A stretch of 64,000 nucleotides of DNA from JBBQUN01 sp963717115. GTDB taxonomy: Bacteria > Actinomycetota > Acidimicrobiia > Acidimicrobiales > SZUA-35. The DNA is taken from NCBI GenBank assembly GCA_963717115.1, contig CAVQVO010000009.1:620001-684000 (forward strand), read 5' to 3'. Below are positions 9,114 through 18,535 of this stretch, piece by piece. Within the stretch, counting starts at the first letter, position 1. Each line of letters starts with the position of its first letter. Position numbers and translations under genes: made by a program. The notes beneath the pieces were generated by a model. It was not told the DNA's origin. It did no database searches and saw only the letters and a list, made by a program, of their open reading frames with translations.

Positions 9114-9944
9114 ATGAGGATCGACACCATCACCCCGACCATCGGAGCCGACGTGAGCGACGTCGACCTCAACACGCTCGACGACGCCACCTTCGCCGAC
9201 ATCCATCAGGCCCTCCTGACCCACCAGGTCCTGGCGTTTCGCGAGCAACAACTCGAGCCCGACGCACACCTCGCCTTCGCCCGACGATTCGGCGACATCG
9301 ACCGGTATCCGTTCACGTCGGGCAACCGCCATTTCTCCCCGCACCCGAGCGGGATCGAGGGGCTCGTCCGACTGGAGCACGACGAGAACAACCCGGGCTA
9401 CGAGAACCAGTGGCACATCGACATGACCTGGCGGGCCGAGCCCCCGATGGGTTCGATCCTGCGGGCCATCGAGCTGCCCCCGAGTGGCGGTGGCGACACG
9501 GCGTTCTGCAATCTGGCCGCGGTTCATGCGTCACTCGATCCCGCCACCCAGAGCCACCTCGAGAGCCTCCACCTGATGCACGACTGGCTCCATGTCTTCG
9601 GGCGCCAACTCGATCCCGACGACCTCGCCCGATTCCGGGCCGACCTGCCGGGTGTCACCCATCCACTCGTGCGGACCCACCCCGAGACCGGGGCGAAGCA
9701 CACCTGGGCCAACCAGGCGTTCGGGCTCGGCCTGGTCGGGGTCTCTGCGGTGGCCGGTCGCAACTGGCTGGAGCACCTGTACGCACTGATCAACACGCCC
9801 GAGTTCCACTGCCGGGTGCGGTGGGAGCCGGGCACCGTCGTCATGTGGGACAACCGGGCCGTCGCCCACTACGCCGTCAACGACTACTTCCCGCAGCGAC
9901 GGGTCATGGATCGGGTCACCATCGCCGGCGACAAGCCGTACTGA
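9114..9944 (+). CDS. TauD/TfdA family Fe(II)/2-oxoglutarate dioxygenase
   Basis: A 276-residue oxygenase of the taurine / 2,4-D dioxygenase family. The iron triad is visible: WHIDMTW supplies His and Asp (101, 103), and VAHYAVNDY near 255 supplies the second His; the RVMDRVTI arginine is placed to bind 2-oxoglutarate. LTHQVLAFREQ and GDTAFCNLAAVH are typical segments. The start ATG at 9114 has AAGGATCGG just upstream and lies 44 bases after the corrected helicase stop. The substrate cannot be told from sequence. Confidence 0.88.
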   Translation: MRIDTITPTIGADVSDVDLNTLDDATFADIHQALLTHQVLAFREQQLEPDAHLAFARRFGDIDRYPFTSGNRHFSPHPSGIEGLVRLEHDENNPGYENQWHIDMTWRAEPPMGSILRAIELPPSGGGDTAFCNLAAVHASLDPATQSHLESLHLMHDWLHVFGRQLDPDDLARFRADLPGVTHPLVRTHPETGAKHTWANQAFGLGLVGVSAVAGRNWLEHLYALINTPEFHCRVRWEPGTVVMWDNRAVAHYAVNDYFPQRRVMDRVTIAGDKPY

Positions 9945-9951
9945 TCGCCCC

Positions 9952-10836
9952 GTGCCGACCCGGATCGTCGTCATCGAACCGACGCTCGACGTCGCCGACA
10001 CGGTCCGCGGGGCCAAGAACCCGTTGCTGATCGGGCCCACCGAGACCTGGTGGTCCACTCGCACCCCCGACGGCCCCGGCACGCTGCAGCTCACCCGGCT
10101 CGAACCGGCCCGGCTGCGGGCCGAGAGCTGGGGCCCCGGCGCCGAGTGGCTGCTCGAGCAGACACCCCGCCTCCTGGGCGCCGACGACGACCCGGCCGGC
10201 TTCACCCCCACGGGAACGATCGGCGAGCACTGGCGTCGCAAGCCCTTCCTCCTGGCCCGGACCGACCGTCCCTGGGACGCGCTCGTGGGCGCGGTGCTCG
10301 GCCAGAAGGTGCAGTCCACGAAGGCCCGCCAGAGCCGCCGGGCGCTCGCCCGCCGGTTCGGAGAGCCGGCCCCCGGACCGCGCGAGGGTTGGGTGCTGCC
10401 GTCGATCGACACGGTCGCGTCGATGAGCTACGCCGACTGGCATCCGCTCGGGGTCGAACGCAAACGGGCCGAGATCATGATCCGCGCCGCGCGGGAGCTG
10501 CGCCGAGTCGGCGAGTTCGACGGCCGGACCGTCGAGCAGATCAAGGCCCGGTTGGAGCAGATCCGAGGCATCGGACCCTGGACCTCGAACCTGGTCGCCG
10601 CCACGGCCTACGGTGACCCCGATGCGGTGCCGATCGGCGACTTCCACATCCCGAACACGGTGGCGTGGGCGCTCGCCGGGGAACCCCGGGCCGACGACGC
10701 TCGCATGCTCGAGCTGCTCGAGCCCCATGCCGGCCATCGCTGGCGGGTGATCCGGCTGGCCAAGTCCGCCGGTCCGGCACCGAGATACGGGCCCCGACTG
10801 TCCCTGCGTGGCGATGGCCTCAGCCGGGGCCGCTAG
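9952..10836 (+). CDS. AlkA-like DNA-3-methyladenine glycosylase (HhH-GPD)
   Basis: A base-excision repair glycosylase that removes alkylated bases. The C-terminal half has the helix-hairpin-helix LEQIRGIGPWTSNL (201-214) followed by GDPDAVPIGDFHIPN, where Asp230 is the expected catalytic residue. The N-terminal half (294 residues in all) lacks any Ada-like domain. It starts with GTG 7 bases after the TauD stop. Its final bases overlap the esterase stop in a shared CTAG. Confidence 0.85.
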   Translation: MPTRIVVIEPTLDVADTVRGAKNPLLIGPTETWWSTRTPDGPGTLQLTRLEPARLRAESWGPGAEWLLEQTPRLLGADDDPAGFTPTGTIGEHWRRKPFLLARTDRPWDALVGAVLGQKVQSTKARQSRRALARRFGEPAPGPREGWVLPSIDTVASMSYADWHPLGVERKRAEIMIRAARELRRVGEFDGRTVEQIKARLEQIRGIGPWTSNLVAATAYGDPDAVPIGDFHIPNTVAWALAGEPRADDARMLELLEPHAGHRWRVIRLAKSAGPAPRYGPRLSLRGDGLSRGR

Positions 10837-12398
10837 AGCAGGCCGTCCCAGACCTCGGTCCGGGCCGACAACGGGTGCTCGACGACCGTGTCGGCCTCGT
10901 GGAAGTCGTGCACCGTGCGGGTGGCCGTGTCGTAGGCCGGGAACGCTCCATCGCCGTCGGGGGTGCCGTGGCGGGCGAAGTGGAGCCAGGTGTCCTGCAT
11001 GCGTTCCGACAGTTCCGTCGGTGCCTCGTCACCGACGAACGAGGCCATCCCCCGGATCCCGAGGGTGCCGAACACGAACGGCAACTCGAGCGCGTGACAG
11101 CTCCCGAGGATGCCTCCCCCCACCGGCGACGGCCACGAGAAGTGGTAGTGATGGCCCGGTCGCCCGCCTGCGGCCTTGGCCTCGAGCAGGCGCACGGCCG
11201 GCATCCGGAAGACGAGGTCGGTCATGAGCTTCTGCTGCGACGACCTCGCCACGTTGCCGTCGTCATCGACCACCACGTCGTAGGCCGCGGCCAGCGCCCC
11301 GGCCTTCTCGGCATCACCGGCCAGCCGTTCCAGTCGGGCGGTGAGCCGCTCGACCCCGATCGGTTTGCGGGTCGGGTCGAAGAGGTTCCACTCGTCGGCG
11401 TTGGCCCCGGTGAGCAGGTCGATGGCGGCCCCGGCCCCGGAGCGGATGAGTTCGAGCGGCGAGCCATCGATCACGACGCCGTCGGACACCGGCTGGAAGG
11501 CCATGAGGGACGGTCCGGCCTCGCCCGCACCCCTGATGCGGTCGAGGACGTTGCCGGAGGCCGAACGGACCTGCTCGGCGGCAGCGATCAGGGCCGCACC
11601 GTCGATGGAGCGGAGCCCCTCGATCGAGTCGAGCCCGGCCGCTTCGAGGACCGCCGAGGTGACCTGTGCTGCGCCCTCGAGGGTCGAGGCGTTGTGGGCC
11701 GCGCCGCTCTGCGGGATGGCACGTTGGAACAGCCGTCCATCGCCGGCGATCGCCACGAGGGTGGCGACGCTCATGGCACCGGCCGACTCCCCGAAGATCG
11801 TCACGTTGCCGGGGTCGCCCCCGAACGCCTCGATGTTCTCCTGCACCCACTCCAGCGCCGCCAGCTGATCGAGGAGGCCGTTGTTTCCCGATCCGGCGAA
11901 GTCGGCATCGAGCCGGTCGAGGGCCAGGAACCCGAGCGGCCCCAGGCGATAGTTGATCGTCACGACCACCACGTCACCGCGCCGGGCGAGGGCCTGGCCG
12001 TCGTAGATGGGACTCGAGCCGGAGCCGGTCATGAAGCCGCCCCCGTGGATCCAGACCATGACCGGTCGGCGACCCCGGTCGGGCGACGGCGTCCAGACGT
12101 TGAGCCGCAGGCAGTCCTCGCTGCGGTCCTCCTGCTTGCCGCCCAGCATCACCTCGAGCGCCGAGGCCGGCTGCAGCGCCGTCGGCCCGAAGGCGGTGGC
12201 GTCGACCGGTCCGTTCGCCCGATGGGCGATCGGCGCCCGGAACCGGAGGTCGCCCACCGGCGCCTGGGCGTAGCGGATGCCGGCGAAGCAGTGGACCGAG
12301 CCGAGGTCGGTGCCGGTCAGCGTGCCACTCGTGGTGATGGTCTGGGTCATGGGCGTCGTGGACTCCGTGTGGTCGGCTCCGGTGGCGGTGACGGTCAC
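10833..12398 (-). CDS. type-B carboxylesterase / para-nitrobenzyl esterase family
   Basis: An alpha/beta hydrolase of the cholinesterase-like family, about 521 residues. The oxyanion loop WIHGGGFMTGS (117-127), RLGPLGFL, and the nucleophile elbow GESAGAMS (Ser205) are clear. EDCLRLNVW near 95 is the usual family signature. No signal peptide is evident, so it is probably cytoplasmic. GTG 12398 is the longest start; ATG 12350 (MTQTITTSG) begins closer to the conserved fold and is an alternative. Substrate is unknown. Confidence 0.88.
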   Translation of the reverse strand: MTVTATGADHTESTTPMTQTITTSGTLTGTDLGSVHCFAGIRYAQAPVGDLRFRAPIAHRANGPVDATAFGPTALQPASALEVMLGGKQEDRSEDCLRLNVWTPSPDRGRRPVMVWIHGGGFMTGSGSSPIYDGQALARRGDVVVVTINYRLGPLGFLALDRLDADFAGSGNNGLLDQLAALEWVQENIEAFGGDPGNVTIFGESAGAMSVATLVAIAGDGRLFQRAIPQSGAAHNASTLEGAAQVTSAVLEAAGLDSIEGLRSIDGAALIAAAEQVRSASGNVLDRIRGAGEAGPSLMAFQPVSDGVVIDGSPLELIRSGAGAAIDLLTGANADEWNLFDPTRKPIGVERLTARLERLAGDAEKAGALAAAYDVVVDDDGNVARSSQQKLMTDLVFRMPAVRLLEAKAAGGRPGHHYHFSWPSPVGGGILGSCHALELPFVFGTLGIRGMASFVGDEAPTELSERMQDTWLHFARHGTPDGDGAFPAYDTATRTVHDFHEADTVVEHPLSARTEVWDGLL

Positions 12399-12555
12399 GC
12401 CATCTTGACCGACGGCCGAACCCGGCGCCCAAACGAGGGTTCTGCGGCCGGGCGACGGATCGGATCACCGAGGGATTGCCGACCCTGGTCGAGCGCCTTA
12501 CGCTGTGAGACGCTCGTCACACCGTCGGGCATCCGTCGAACACGAAGGAACGCCC

Positions 12556-13683
12556 ATGACCACGGTTGCCGGAATCGAGATCGGCCTGCCCCGGAACATC
12601 GACGAGGTGACCACCGACTGGCTCACGGCGGCCCTGCGCACCAGCGGGGCCATCGGTCCCGAGACGTCGGTGGCGACGGCGACCAACCGACGCTTCGCCG
12701 AAGGGGTCGGACTGCTGTCGGAGCTCCATCGCAGCACCCTGACCTACGACGGTGACGCCACCGATGCGCCCGCCACGGTCATCGTCAAGTTCGCCATCGC
12801 CGACCCGGCCCAGCGGGGCCTGGCCGAAGCGCTCGGCTTCTACACCAAGGAACTGACGTTCTACCGAGAACTCGCCGACGAGATGCCCATCCGGGTCCCG
12901 AAGGCCCACGCGGCCATGCAGGACCCGGAGTCGGGCGACTTCGTGCTGGTCATGGAAGACCTGAGCGGACTGCGAACCGCCGACCAGGTGATCGGCGTGA
13001 CCTGGCCCGATGCCCTGCGGTCCGCTCGGGCAATGGCCAAGCTCCATGCCCGATTCCACGACGATCCGCGCCTGGCCGACTGGGCCGAGGTGTACGCCCC
13101 GATCGAGAATCCGATCTACCTGGCCGCGCTCCCCGGGGTGTTCGCGACGGGCTGGGAGTCGGCGGTCGCCCATTCGGGCGACATCATCCCGGCCGACGTC
13201 AAGGCGTTCGGCGACCGATTCGGCGAGCACATCCCCTTCCTCCTCAATTCCTTCATGGGCCCGATGACGCTGCTGCACGGCGACTGGCGGGGCGACAACC
13301 TCTTCTACCTCAACGACAGCCCCGAGGCCGACGGCGACGACATGGCCATCGTCGACTTCCAGATCATGGGCCAGGGTTCGGGGGCCTACGACCTCGCCTA
13401 CTTCGCCAGCCAGTCGATCGCTCCCGACGTCCGTCGCGGCCGCGACGGCGAACTGATCGAGGCCTACGTCGAGGCGCTGGCCGCCGCCGGTGTCCAACGC
13501 GACATCGACGAGGTCACCCGGCAGTACCGGATCGGGCTGGCCCACTGCCTGATCTACAGCGTGGCGAGCTACCAGTCCTACGACGTGCTCCCGGCGAACT
13601 CGCAGCGACTGATGGACACCATGCTCGCCCGGTCGATCGCCTCGATCACCGACATGGACTCGCTCAGCCTGATCCCCGACTAG
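12556..13683 (+). CDS. aminoglycoside phosphotransferase-fold kinase (EcK-like)
   Basis: A 375-residue protein-kinase-like small-molecule kinase. The ATP lysine region PATVIVKFA, the hinge FVLVMEDLSGL, the catalytic loop LLHGDWRGDNLFY and the metal Asp in IVDFQIMGQG are all present, as in ecdysteroid-kinase-like and ChoK-like groups. Start ATG 12556 has GAAGGA seven bases upstream; TACGCT at 12499-12504 could be its -10. Substrate unknown; an antibiotic is not implied. Confidence 0.8.
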   Translation: MTTVAGIEIGLPRNIDEVTTDWLTAALRTSGAIGPETSVATATNRRFAEGVGLLSELHRSTLTYDGDATDAPATVIVKFAIADPAQRGLAEALGFYTKELTFYRELADEMPIRVPKAHAAMQDPESGDFVLVMEDLSGLRTADQVIGVTWPDALRSARAMAKLHARFHDDPRLADWAEVYAPIENPIYLAALPGVFATGWESAVAHSGDIIPADVKAFGDRFGEHIPFLLNSFMGPMTLLHGDWRGDNLFYLNDSPEADGDDMAIVDFQIMGQGSGAYDLAYFASQSIAPDVRRGRDGELIEAYVEALAAAGVQRDIDEVTRQYRIGLAHCLIYSVASYQSYDVLPANSQRLMDTMLARSIASITDMDSLSLIPD

Positions 13684-13686
13684 GCC

Positions 13687-15027
13687 TCAGATCGCGACCG
13701 GGCCCAGCACCCGTTCGAGGTACGGGTTGGCGAACGTCGCCGCCGGGTCGAGTTCGGCGCGGACGGCGGCGAACGCATCCCACTCGGGGTAGCGGCCGGC
13801 GAGGCCGGCGGCGTCCTGGAAGTGCAGCTTGCCCCAGTGCGGCCGTCCGTCGTAGTCGTCGAGGATGCGTTCGATCCCGCCGAAGTACGTGTCGTAGGAG
13901 GTCCCCCGGTACACGTGCGCGGCGATCCACGCCGAGTCGCGACCGTGCGCCGTCGACAGGGGGATGTCGTCACCGGCCGAGCACCGCACCTCGATCGGGA
14001 AGAGGTTGGGCGTGCCCAACGAGGCACTGAAGTCGGCGACGCGTCGCATCGCCTCGGGGAGGGCCTCGAGCGGGATCCCGTACTCCATCTCGTAGAACCG
14101 AACGAGCCGAGGACTGGCGAACACCCGGTCGCTGCGATCCACCAACTCCCGTTCGGTGATGCCCGCAGTGAGTAGCGGGATCACCTTCGGGATGATCCCG
14201 GGGAATCGGCGACCGGCACGGCACACCGCGCCGAAGGCGACGTTCTCGGTGAGGATCTTGTCTCGGAACCAGGCGGGCCTCGACGGCGGTTCGGCGGCGC
14301 GATCGGTCCGGTTGTTGCGTTTCACGTGCGCCTGATCGGTCCCCGGGAACCAGAAGAACTCGAAGTGATCGTTCTGCGAGACGTGGTCGTGCCAGCCGTC
14401 GAGCAGGTCGACGAGTGGCTCGACACGTTCGACGACGTGGAGGTTGAAGGCCGGGACCGTCTGGATCGTCACCTCGGTGACGATGCCGAGTGCGCCGAGC
14501 CCGACGCGGGCCACCCGCAGCAGATCGGGTCGATGGTGCTCGTCGCAGCGGACGACGTCGCCCCGCCCGGTGACCAGCTCGAGCCCGACGATCGTGGTCG
14601 CCAGGTTCCCGAGTCCGAGCCCGGTGCCGTGGGTGGCGGTGGCGATGGCCCCGGCGATCGACTGGTAGGCGATGTCGCCGAGGTTGGGCATGGCCAATCC
14701 GGCGCCGGCCAGCTGTTCGTTGAGCTGATGGAGCCGGATACCGGCCTGCACGGTGACCCGTCCGGTGCCGGCGTCGATCGATCGAACCGCCTGCATGCGA
14801 TCGAGGTCGATCAGGATCCCGTCGGTGCAGGCCGCGTCGGTGAAGGAGTGACCGGCCCCGACGACCTTCACCCGCCGCCCGACGGCGAACGCACCCTCGA
14901 CGATGGCTGCGACCTCGGCGGTCGATGCCGGTTGCACCCGCTCGAACGGGAGGCAGACCTGGTTGCCGGCCCAGTTGCGAAAGACCTTCGACGGACTCCG
15001 CTTGGACGTCGTTCTCATCGTCGCCAT
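13687..15027 (-). CDS. FAD-linked lactone/alditol oxidase family
   Basis: A 446-residue flavoprotein of the gulonolactone / arabinonolactone / alditol oxidase family. The FAD-binding PCMH domain shows VVGAGHSFTDAA, LNEQLAGAGLAMPNLGDI and the ATATHGTG loop. The C-terminal domain has YYRG-like YRGTSYDTYFGGIE and PHWGKLHF, typical of ALO-type oxidases. ATG 15027 lies 4 bases after the stop of the upstream racemase-like gene, so the two form an operon; ATG 15018 is an alternative. It oxidises a sugar lactone or alditol with O2 or another acceptor. Confidence 0.84.
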   Translation of the reverse strand: MATMRTTSKRSPSKVFRNWAGNQVCLPFERVQPASTAEVAAIVEGAFAVGRRVKVVGAGHSFTDAACTDGILIDLDRMQAVRSIDAGTGRVTVQAGIRLHQLNEQLAGAGLAMPNLGDIAYQSIAGAIATATHGTGLGLGNLATTIVGLELVTGRGDVVRCDEHHRPDLLRVARVGLGALGIVTEVTIQTVPAFNLHVVERVEPLVDLLDGWHDHVSQNDHFEFFWFPGTDQAHVKRNNRTDRAAEPPSRPAWFRDKILTENVAFGAVCRAGRRFPGIIPKVIPLLTAGITERELVDRSDRVFASPRLVRFYEMEYGIPLEALPEAMRRVADFSASLGTPNLFPIEVRCSAGDDIPLSTAHGRDSAWIAAHVYRGTSYDTYFGGIERILDDYDGRPHWGKLHFQDAAGLAGRYPEWDAFAAVRAELDPAATFANPYLERVLGPVAI

Positions 15028-15031
15028 CCGA

Positions 15032-16042
15032 TCACCAGTGCCGCAGATCGATCGGCCACTCGTCGACGACCTGGTCGCCATCGACCACCCAGTAGCGCTC
15101 GTGCTTGGCGACGGTCGGGTCGACGTGGGCCGGCAGGAACCGGACCCGATCACCGACCCGCAGGGACCCATCGGCGTTGTCGAGCGTCGCATGCTCGTCG
15201 GAGCAGAACCACAGACTCCCGCCGGTCCAGGTCGGGTTGCCGTGGTCCATCCCGAACGACTTCAGTCCGGTGTCGGCCACCGCCCACCCCTTGGGGTTGA
15301 CCGAAACGATCGTACCGATCACCGACAGGGCGATCCGGAACGGCGAATCGAGCTTGGCGTAGTCGGTGTCGAGGAGGCAGTAGGAGCCGGCCTGGACCTC
15401 GGTCACCCACCGGTTGACGGCGTAGGTGCCGGTCCCGCCGCCCGAGACGATGTCGCCCCCGACCGCGCCGTGGGCCTCGAGCAGCAGCGCCATCGACGCC
15501 TCGACCTGTTCGGCCTTCTCGCCCGGATTCTCGACCATCATCAGGTGGCCCTCGTAGCCCATCACGCCGCGCACCTCGAGTCCGGCCCGGCGAGCGCGGT
15601 CGGCGAGGCCACCGGCCTCGGCCACCTGGCAACCGCCGCGAGGCAGGCCCACCTCGACGTCGATGAGGGCCCGGCGCACGCCGGCGGTGGCGGCCGCGGC
15701 GAGCACGATGTCGGAATCGACGGCCACGGTGATGTCGGCTCCGGCGTCGATCAACGGGGTGAGACGCGAGTAGTCGACGACCTCGTTGGCCAGCAGCAGG
15801 TCGGTCCCGACGCCGGCCCGGGCCAGTCCCTCGATCTCCCGCACGGTGGCCGCACAGAAGTGGTGGTGTCCGGCCGCCTCGAGCCGAGCGGCCAGCGCCG
15901 TCGACTTGAACGCCTTGACGTGGGGACGAAGACGGTCTCCGGGAAGGGCGGTCGCCATGGTCGACACGTTGTGATCGAAGACCGATCGTTCCACCACCAG
16001 AGCGGGTGTCGGCAGGTCGTCGATCGTGGAGGGATCCGGCAC
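15032..16042 (-). CDS. D-threonine aldolase / D-serine dehydratase-like PLP enzyme
   Basis: A fold-III PLP enzyme of 336 residues related to alanine racemase. LRPHVKAFKST near 39-49 carries the PLP lysine; GGGTGTYAV binds phosphate; PAHVDPTVAKHE near 309 has the His-x-Asp metal site found in D-threonine aldolases. It probably cleaves a beta-hydroxy-D-amino acid. It starts with GTG and is followed at once by the FAD oxidase gene. Whether the two enzymes share a pathway is not known. Confidence 0.82.
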   Translation of the reverse strand: MPDPSTIDDLPTPALVVERSVFDHNVSTMATALPGDRLRPHVKAFKSTALAARLEAAGHHHFCAATVREIEGLARAGVGTDLLLANEVVDYSRLTPLIDAGADITVAVDSDIVLAAAATAGVRRALIDVEVGLPRGGCQVAEAGGLADRARRAGLEVRGVMGYEGHLMMVENPGEKAEQVEASMALLLEAHGAVGGDIVSGGGTGTYAVNRWVTEVQAGSYCLLDTDYAKLDSPFRIALSVIGTIVSVNPKGWAVADTGLKSFGMDHGNPTWTGGSLWFCSDEHATLDNADGSLRVGDRVRFLPAHVDPTVAKHERYWVVDGDQVVDEWPIDLRHW

Positions 16043-16048
16043 CCCGAG

Positions 16049-16054
16049 ACCCTA
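16049..16054 (-). promoter_or_regulatory. -10 element, leaderless start of the aldolase-like gene
   Basis: TAGGGT on the minus strand with exactly six bases to the GTG at 16042-16040. This supports that start. Confidence 0.6.
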
Positions 16055-16104
16055 GCGCCGCCCGCACCACCGGTTCGAACGGGGCTCGTGCCGGGCCGGC
16101 TGCG

Positions 16105-16110
16105 TACCAT
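16105..16110 (+). promoter_or_regulatory. -10 element, leaderless start of the DUF72 gene
   Basis: TACCAT followed by CGCCGG and GTG 16117. It decides this start over longer in-frame possibilities. Confidence 0.6.
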
Positions 16111-16116
16111 CGCCGG

Positions 16117-17064
16117 GTGACCACCGACGGCGACGATCCGAAACCGGGGCGAGGGGCCTCCCGCCCGGGCCGACTCCGGATCGGCTGCGCCATGTGGGCC
16201 CACCCACCCTGGAAGGCCCGCTACGGGGTGGAACGTGGCGACGAACTGGCGTGGTACGGGTCGGTCCTGTCGACCGTGGAGGGCAACACGACGTTCTACG
16301 CACTTCCCAGCGTCGAGACCGTCCGTCGCTGGGCGGACCAGTCGCCGCCCGATCTCCGGTTCTGTTTCAAGCTGCCCCGCCACATCACCCACGAGCGGCG
16401 GCTGCGGGACGTCGCCGAGCCGCTGGGCGAGTTCCTCGAACGCCTGGCCCCGTTGGCCGATCGGACGGGGCCGGTCCAGGTCCAGCTCCCACCATCGTTC
16501 GGACCACCGGACCTGCCGGCCCTGGCCGACTTCCTCGACGTCGTCGTCGGCTGCGACGGTGGCGACGAGCGCACCTGGCCCGATGGCCGCCCGATCGTCT
16601 GGGCCGTCGAGGTCCGCCACCCCGACTTCGCTCCCGGCGGATCGACCGAACGCACGCTCAACGACGCCCTGGCCGTTCGAGGGGTCAACCGGGTCGTGCT
16701 CGACTCGCGGGCCCTGTTCGCCGTCGAACCGTCGACGCGGGAGGAAGTCGAGGCCCATCGGGCCAAGCCTCGGCTGCCGGTACGACCCGTGGCGACGGGC
16801 GGCCAGCCGATCGTGCGGCTCATCGGTCAGTCCGATCCGGACGCCAGCATCGAACACTGGCGGCCGTGGTTCCCCAAGCTCGTCGAATGGGTCGACGCCG
16901 GTCTGGAGCCACACGTGTTCGTCCACACCCCCGACAACGTCGCCGCGCCCGAGGTCGCGCACCGGGTGTGGCACGAACTGGCGTCGCTGGTCGACCCGCC
17001 ATGGCCGTCACCGGGGCCGCTGTCGGTGACGCCCACCGACGAGCAACTCGACCTGTGGACGTGA
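16117..17064 (+). CDS. DUF72 family protein (YecE-like)
   Basis: A 315-residue TIM-barrel-like DUF72 protein. RIGCAMWAHPPWKARYG, VEGNTTFYALPS and FCFKLPRHITHERRL are the standard family blocks, and AVEVRHPDF lies mid-protein. The family's biochemical role is not settled. The protein is soluble, with a short disordered N-terminus. Confidence 0.87.
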   Translation: MTTDGDDPKPGRGASRPGRLRIGCAMWAHPPWKARYGVERGDELAWYGSVLSTVEGNTTFYALPSVETVRRWADQSPPDLRFCFKLPRHITHERRLRDVAEPLGEFLERLAPLADRTGPVQVQLPPSFGPPDLPALADFLDVVVGCDGGDERTWPDGRPIVWAVEVRHPDFAPGGSTERTLNDALAVRGVNRVVLDSRALFAVEPSTREEVEAHRAKPRLPVRPVATGGQPIVRLIGQSDPDASIEHWRPWFPKLVEWVDAGLEPHVFVHTPDNVAAPEVAHRVWHELASLVDPPWPSPGPLSVTPTDEQLDLWT

Positions 17065-17082
17065 CGGCGGAAGGGCGTCGGA

Positions 17083-18378
17083 TCAGCGGATCATGCCGCA
17101 GCTCATCGCTTCTCGGCTCAGCCACTCTCGATGGTCGGGATGTGCGACGCCGATCAAGGCTCGGGCCCGTTCCGAGATCGTGCGGCCCCGGAGTTCGGCG
17201 ACGCCGTACTCGGTGACCACGTTGTCGACGGTGTTCTTGTTGGTCGTGACCACGGCCCCGCTGTTGAGCGTCGGTGTGATCCGGCTGACCCGACCGTCGG
17301 CCGTCGTCGACGGGAGCACGATGAAGCCCTGCCCGCCCTCGGAGTACTGCGACCCCCGGGCGAAGTCGGCCTGCCCGCCACTCCCCGAGAAGTACTGGGT
17401 ACCCAGGGTCTCCGACGCGCACTGGCCGAACAGGTCGACCTGCAGGGTGCCGTTGACCGAGACGAACTGGGGTTCGCGGCCGATCAGTCGCGGGTCGTTG
17501 ACCTCGTCGACGGCCAGGAACATGACGCTGTCGTTGTTGTCGAGGAAGTCGTAGAGGCGACGACTGCCCAGTGCGAACGTGGTGACGGCCCGGCCCCGGT
17601 AGCGACGCTTGTTGGTCCCCGAGGCGGCGCCCGATTCCATCAGGTCGACCAGCGGGTCGCTGAACAGCTCGGTGTGGATCGCCAGGTCCTTGTGACCGGT
17701 GAGGAGCCGGGCCACCTGGCTCGGGACCGACCCGATCCCCAGCTGCAGGGTGGCGCCGTTGCCGACCCGCTCGGCGACCTGCTCGGCGATGCGACGGTCG
17801 ATGTCGGAGGGAACGGTCTCGGGTACCTCGATCAGTGGCGTGCTGGCCTCGCACCAGCCGAGCACGTCGGCCTGATGCACCCGGTTGGCCCCGAAGGTAC
17901 GGGGCATCTGGTCGTTCACCTCGAGGATGAACGGCACCCGGCCGATCATCGATGCCGCGTAGTCGGCACCGACTCCCAGCGAGAAGCCCCCGTTCCGGTC
18001 GGGCGGGCTCGCTGCCGCCAGGACCGCGAACGGCTTCTTCTCGAGGAGCCGGAGGGGGACCTCGCTGAAGTTGGCCGGGGCGAACTCGCACCCGCCGGCC
18101 CGATAGGTCTTGCGGGTGATGTGTGACAGGAACCAGGCGACGTGATCGAGGTGGCCGCGGTAGGCCCCGTGCAGGTACGGGCGGTCGCGCAGCGCATGCA
18201 TCTGATGGATGACGACACCGTTGAGCTCGTTCGCCCGGGCCTCGAGCGCATCGAGCAGGCGGACCGGTTCACCGTTGGCGATCGGAACGACGAGCTGGGC
18301 GTTGGGCGGGAGTTGGGCGATCAGGGCGTCGGCCATCTCCTCGGGCGTGCAGGGTGAGGTCGGGAAGTCGAACGACAT
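17083..18378 (-). CDS. acetyl-CoA hydrolase / 4-hydroxybutyrate CoA-transferase family
   Basis: A 431-residue family I-type CoA-transferase. LQLGIGSVPSQVARLL, HTELFSDPLVDLMESGA, GSGGQADFARGSQYSEGG and IVTEYG-like VVTEYGVAELRG are characteristic blocks. Such enzymes move CoA between acetyl-CoA and an organic acid such as 4-hydroxybutyrate, or hydrolyse acetyl-CoA. ATG 18378 is preceded by TACGCT and six bases, so the mRNA is probably leaderless. It is monocistronic as far as can be seen. Confidence 0.86.
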   Translation of the reverse strand: MSFDFPTSPCTPEEMADALIAQLPPNAQLVVPIANGEPVRLLDALEARANELNGVVIHQMHALRDRPYLHGAYRGHLDHVAWFLSHITRKTYRAGGCEFAPANFSEVPLRLLEKKPFAVLAAASPPDRNGGFSLGVGADYAASMIGRVPFILEVNDQMPRTFGANRVHQADVLGWCEASTPLIEVPETVPSDIDRRIAEQVAERVGNGATLQLGIGSVPSQVARLLTGHKDLAIHTELFSDPLVDLMESGAASGTNKRRYRGRAVTTFALGSRRLYDFLDNNDSVMFLAVDEVNDPRLIGREPQFVSVNGTLQVDLFGQCASETLGTQYFSGSGGQADFARGSQYSEGGQGFIVLPSTTADGRVSRITPTLNSGAVVTTNKNTVDNVVTEYGVAELRGRTISERARALIGVAHPDHREWLSREAMSCGMIR

Positions 18379-18384
18379 GCCGAG

Positions 18385-18390
18385 AGCGTA
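18385..18390 (-). promoter_or_regulatory. -10 element of the CoA-transferase gene
   Basis: TACGCT on the minus strand, then CTCGGC and the ATG at 18378. Confidence 0.6.
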
Positions 18391-18523
18391 GACAGTCGCG
18401 ACCCCCGGACCGGCCCCGGACGTCGGGCCGCCTGGCGTCGGGGTGGCCGGATCCCGGCAACCCGGCGCCGAGGTCGCGGGTGGATTGGCCATGGCGGTGC
18501 CCGGGAGGGTTGCGAGTGGACCC

Positions 18524-18529
18524 TAGGCT
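18524..18529 (+). promoter_or_regulatory. -10 element of mutM
   Basis: TAGGCT, six bases, then GTG 18536. A leaderless start; the second residue must be Pro, which fits this start exactly. Confidence 0.65.
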
Positions 18530-18535
18530 CGCTCC

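Noticed and set aside
6825..9527. 900-codon minus-strand open frame across the helicase and TauD gene
   Set aside because: Low-complexity Arg/Gly/Val-rich translation; the plus strand carries intact helicase and dioxygenase motifs.
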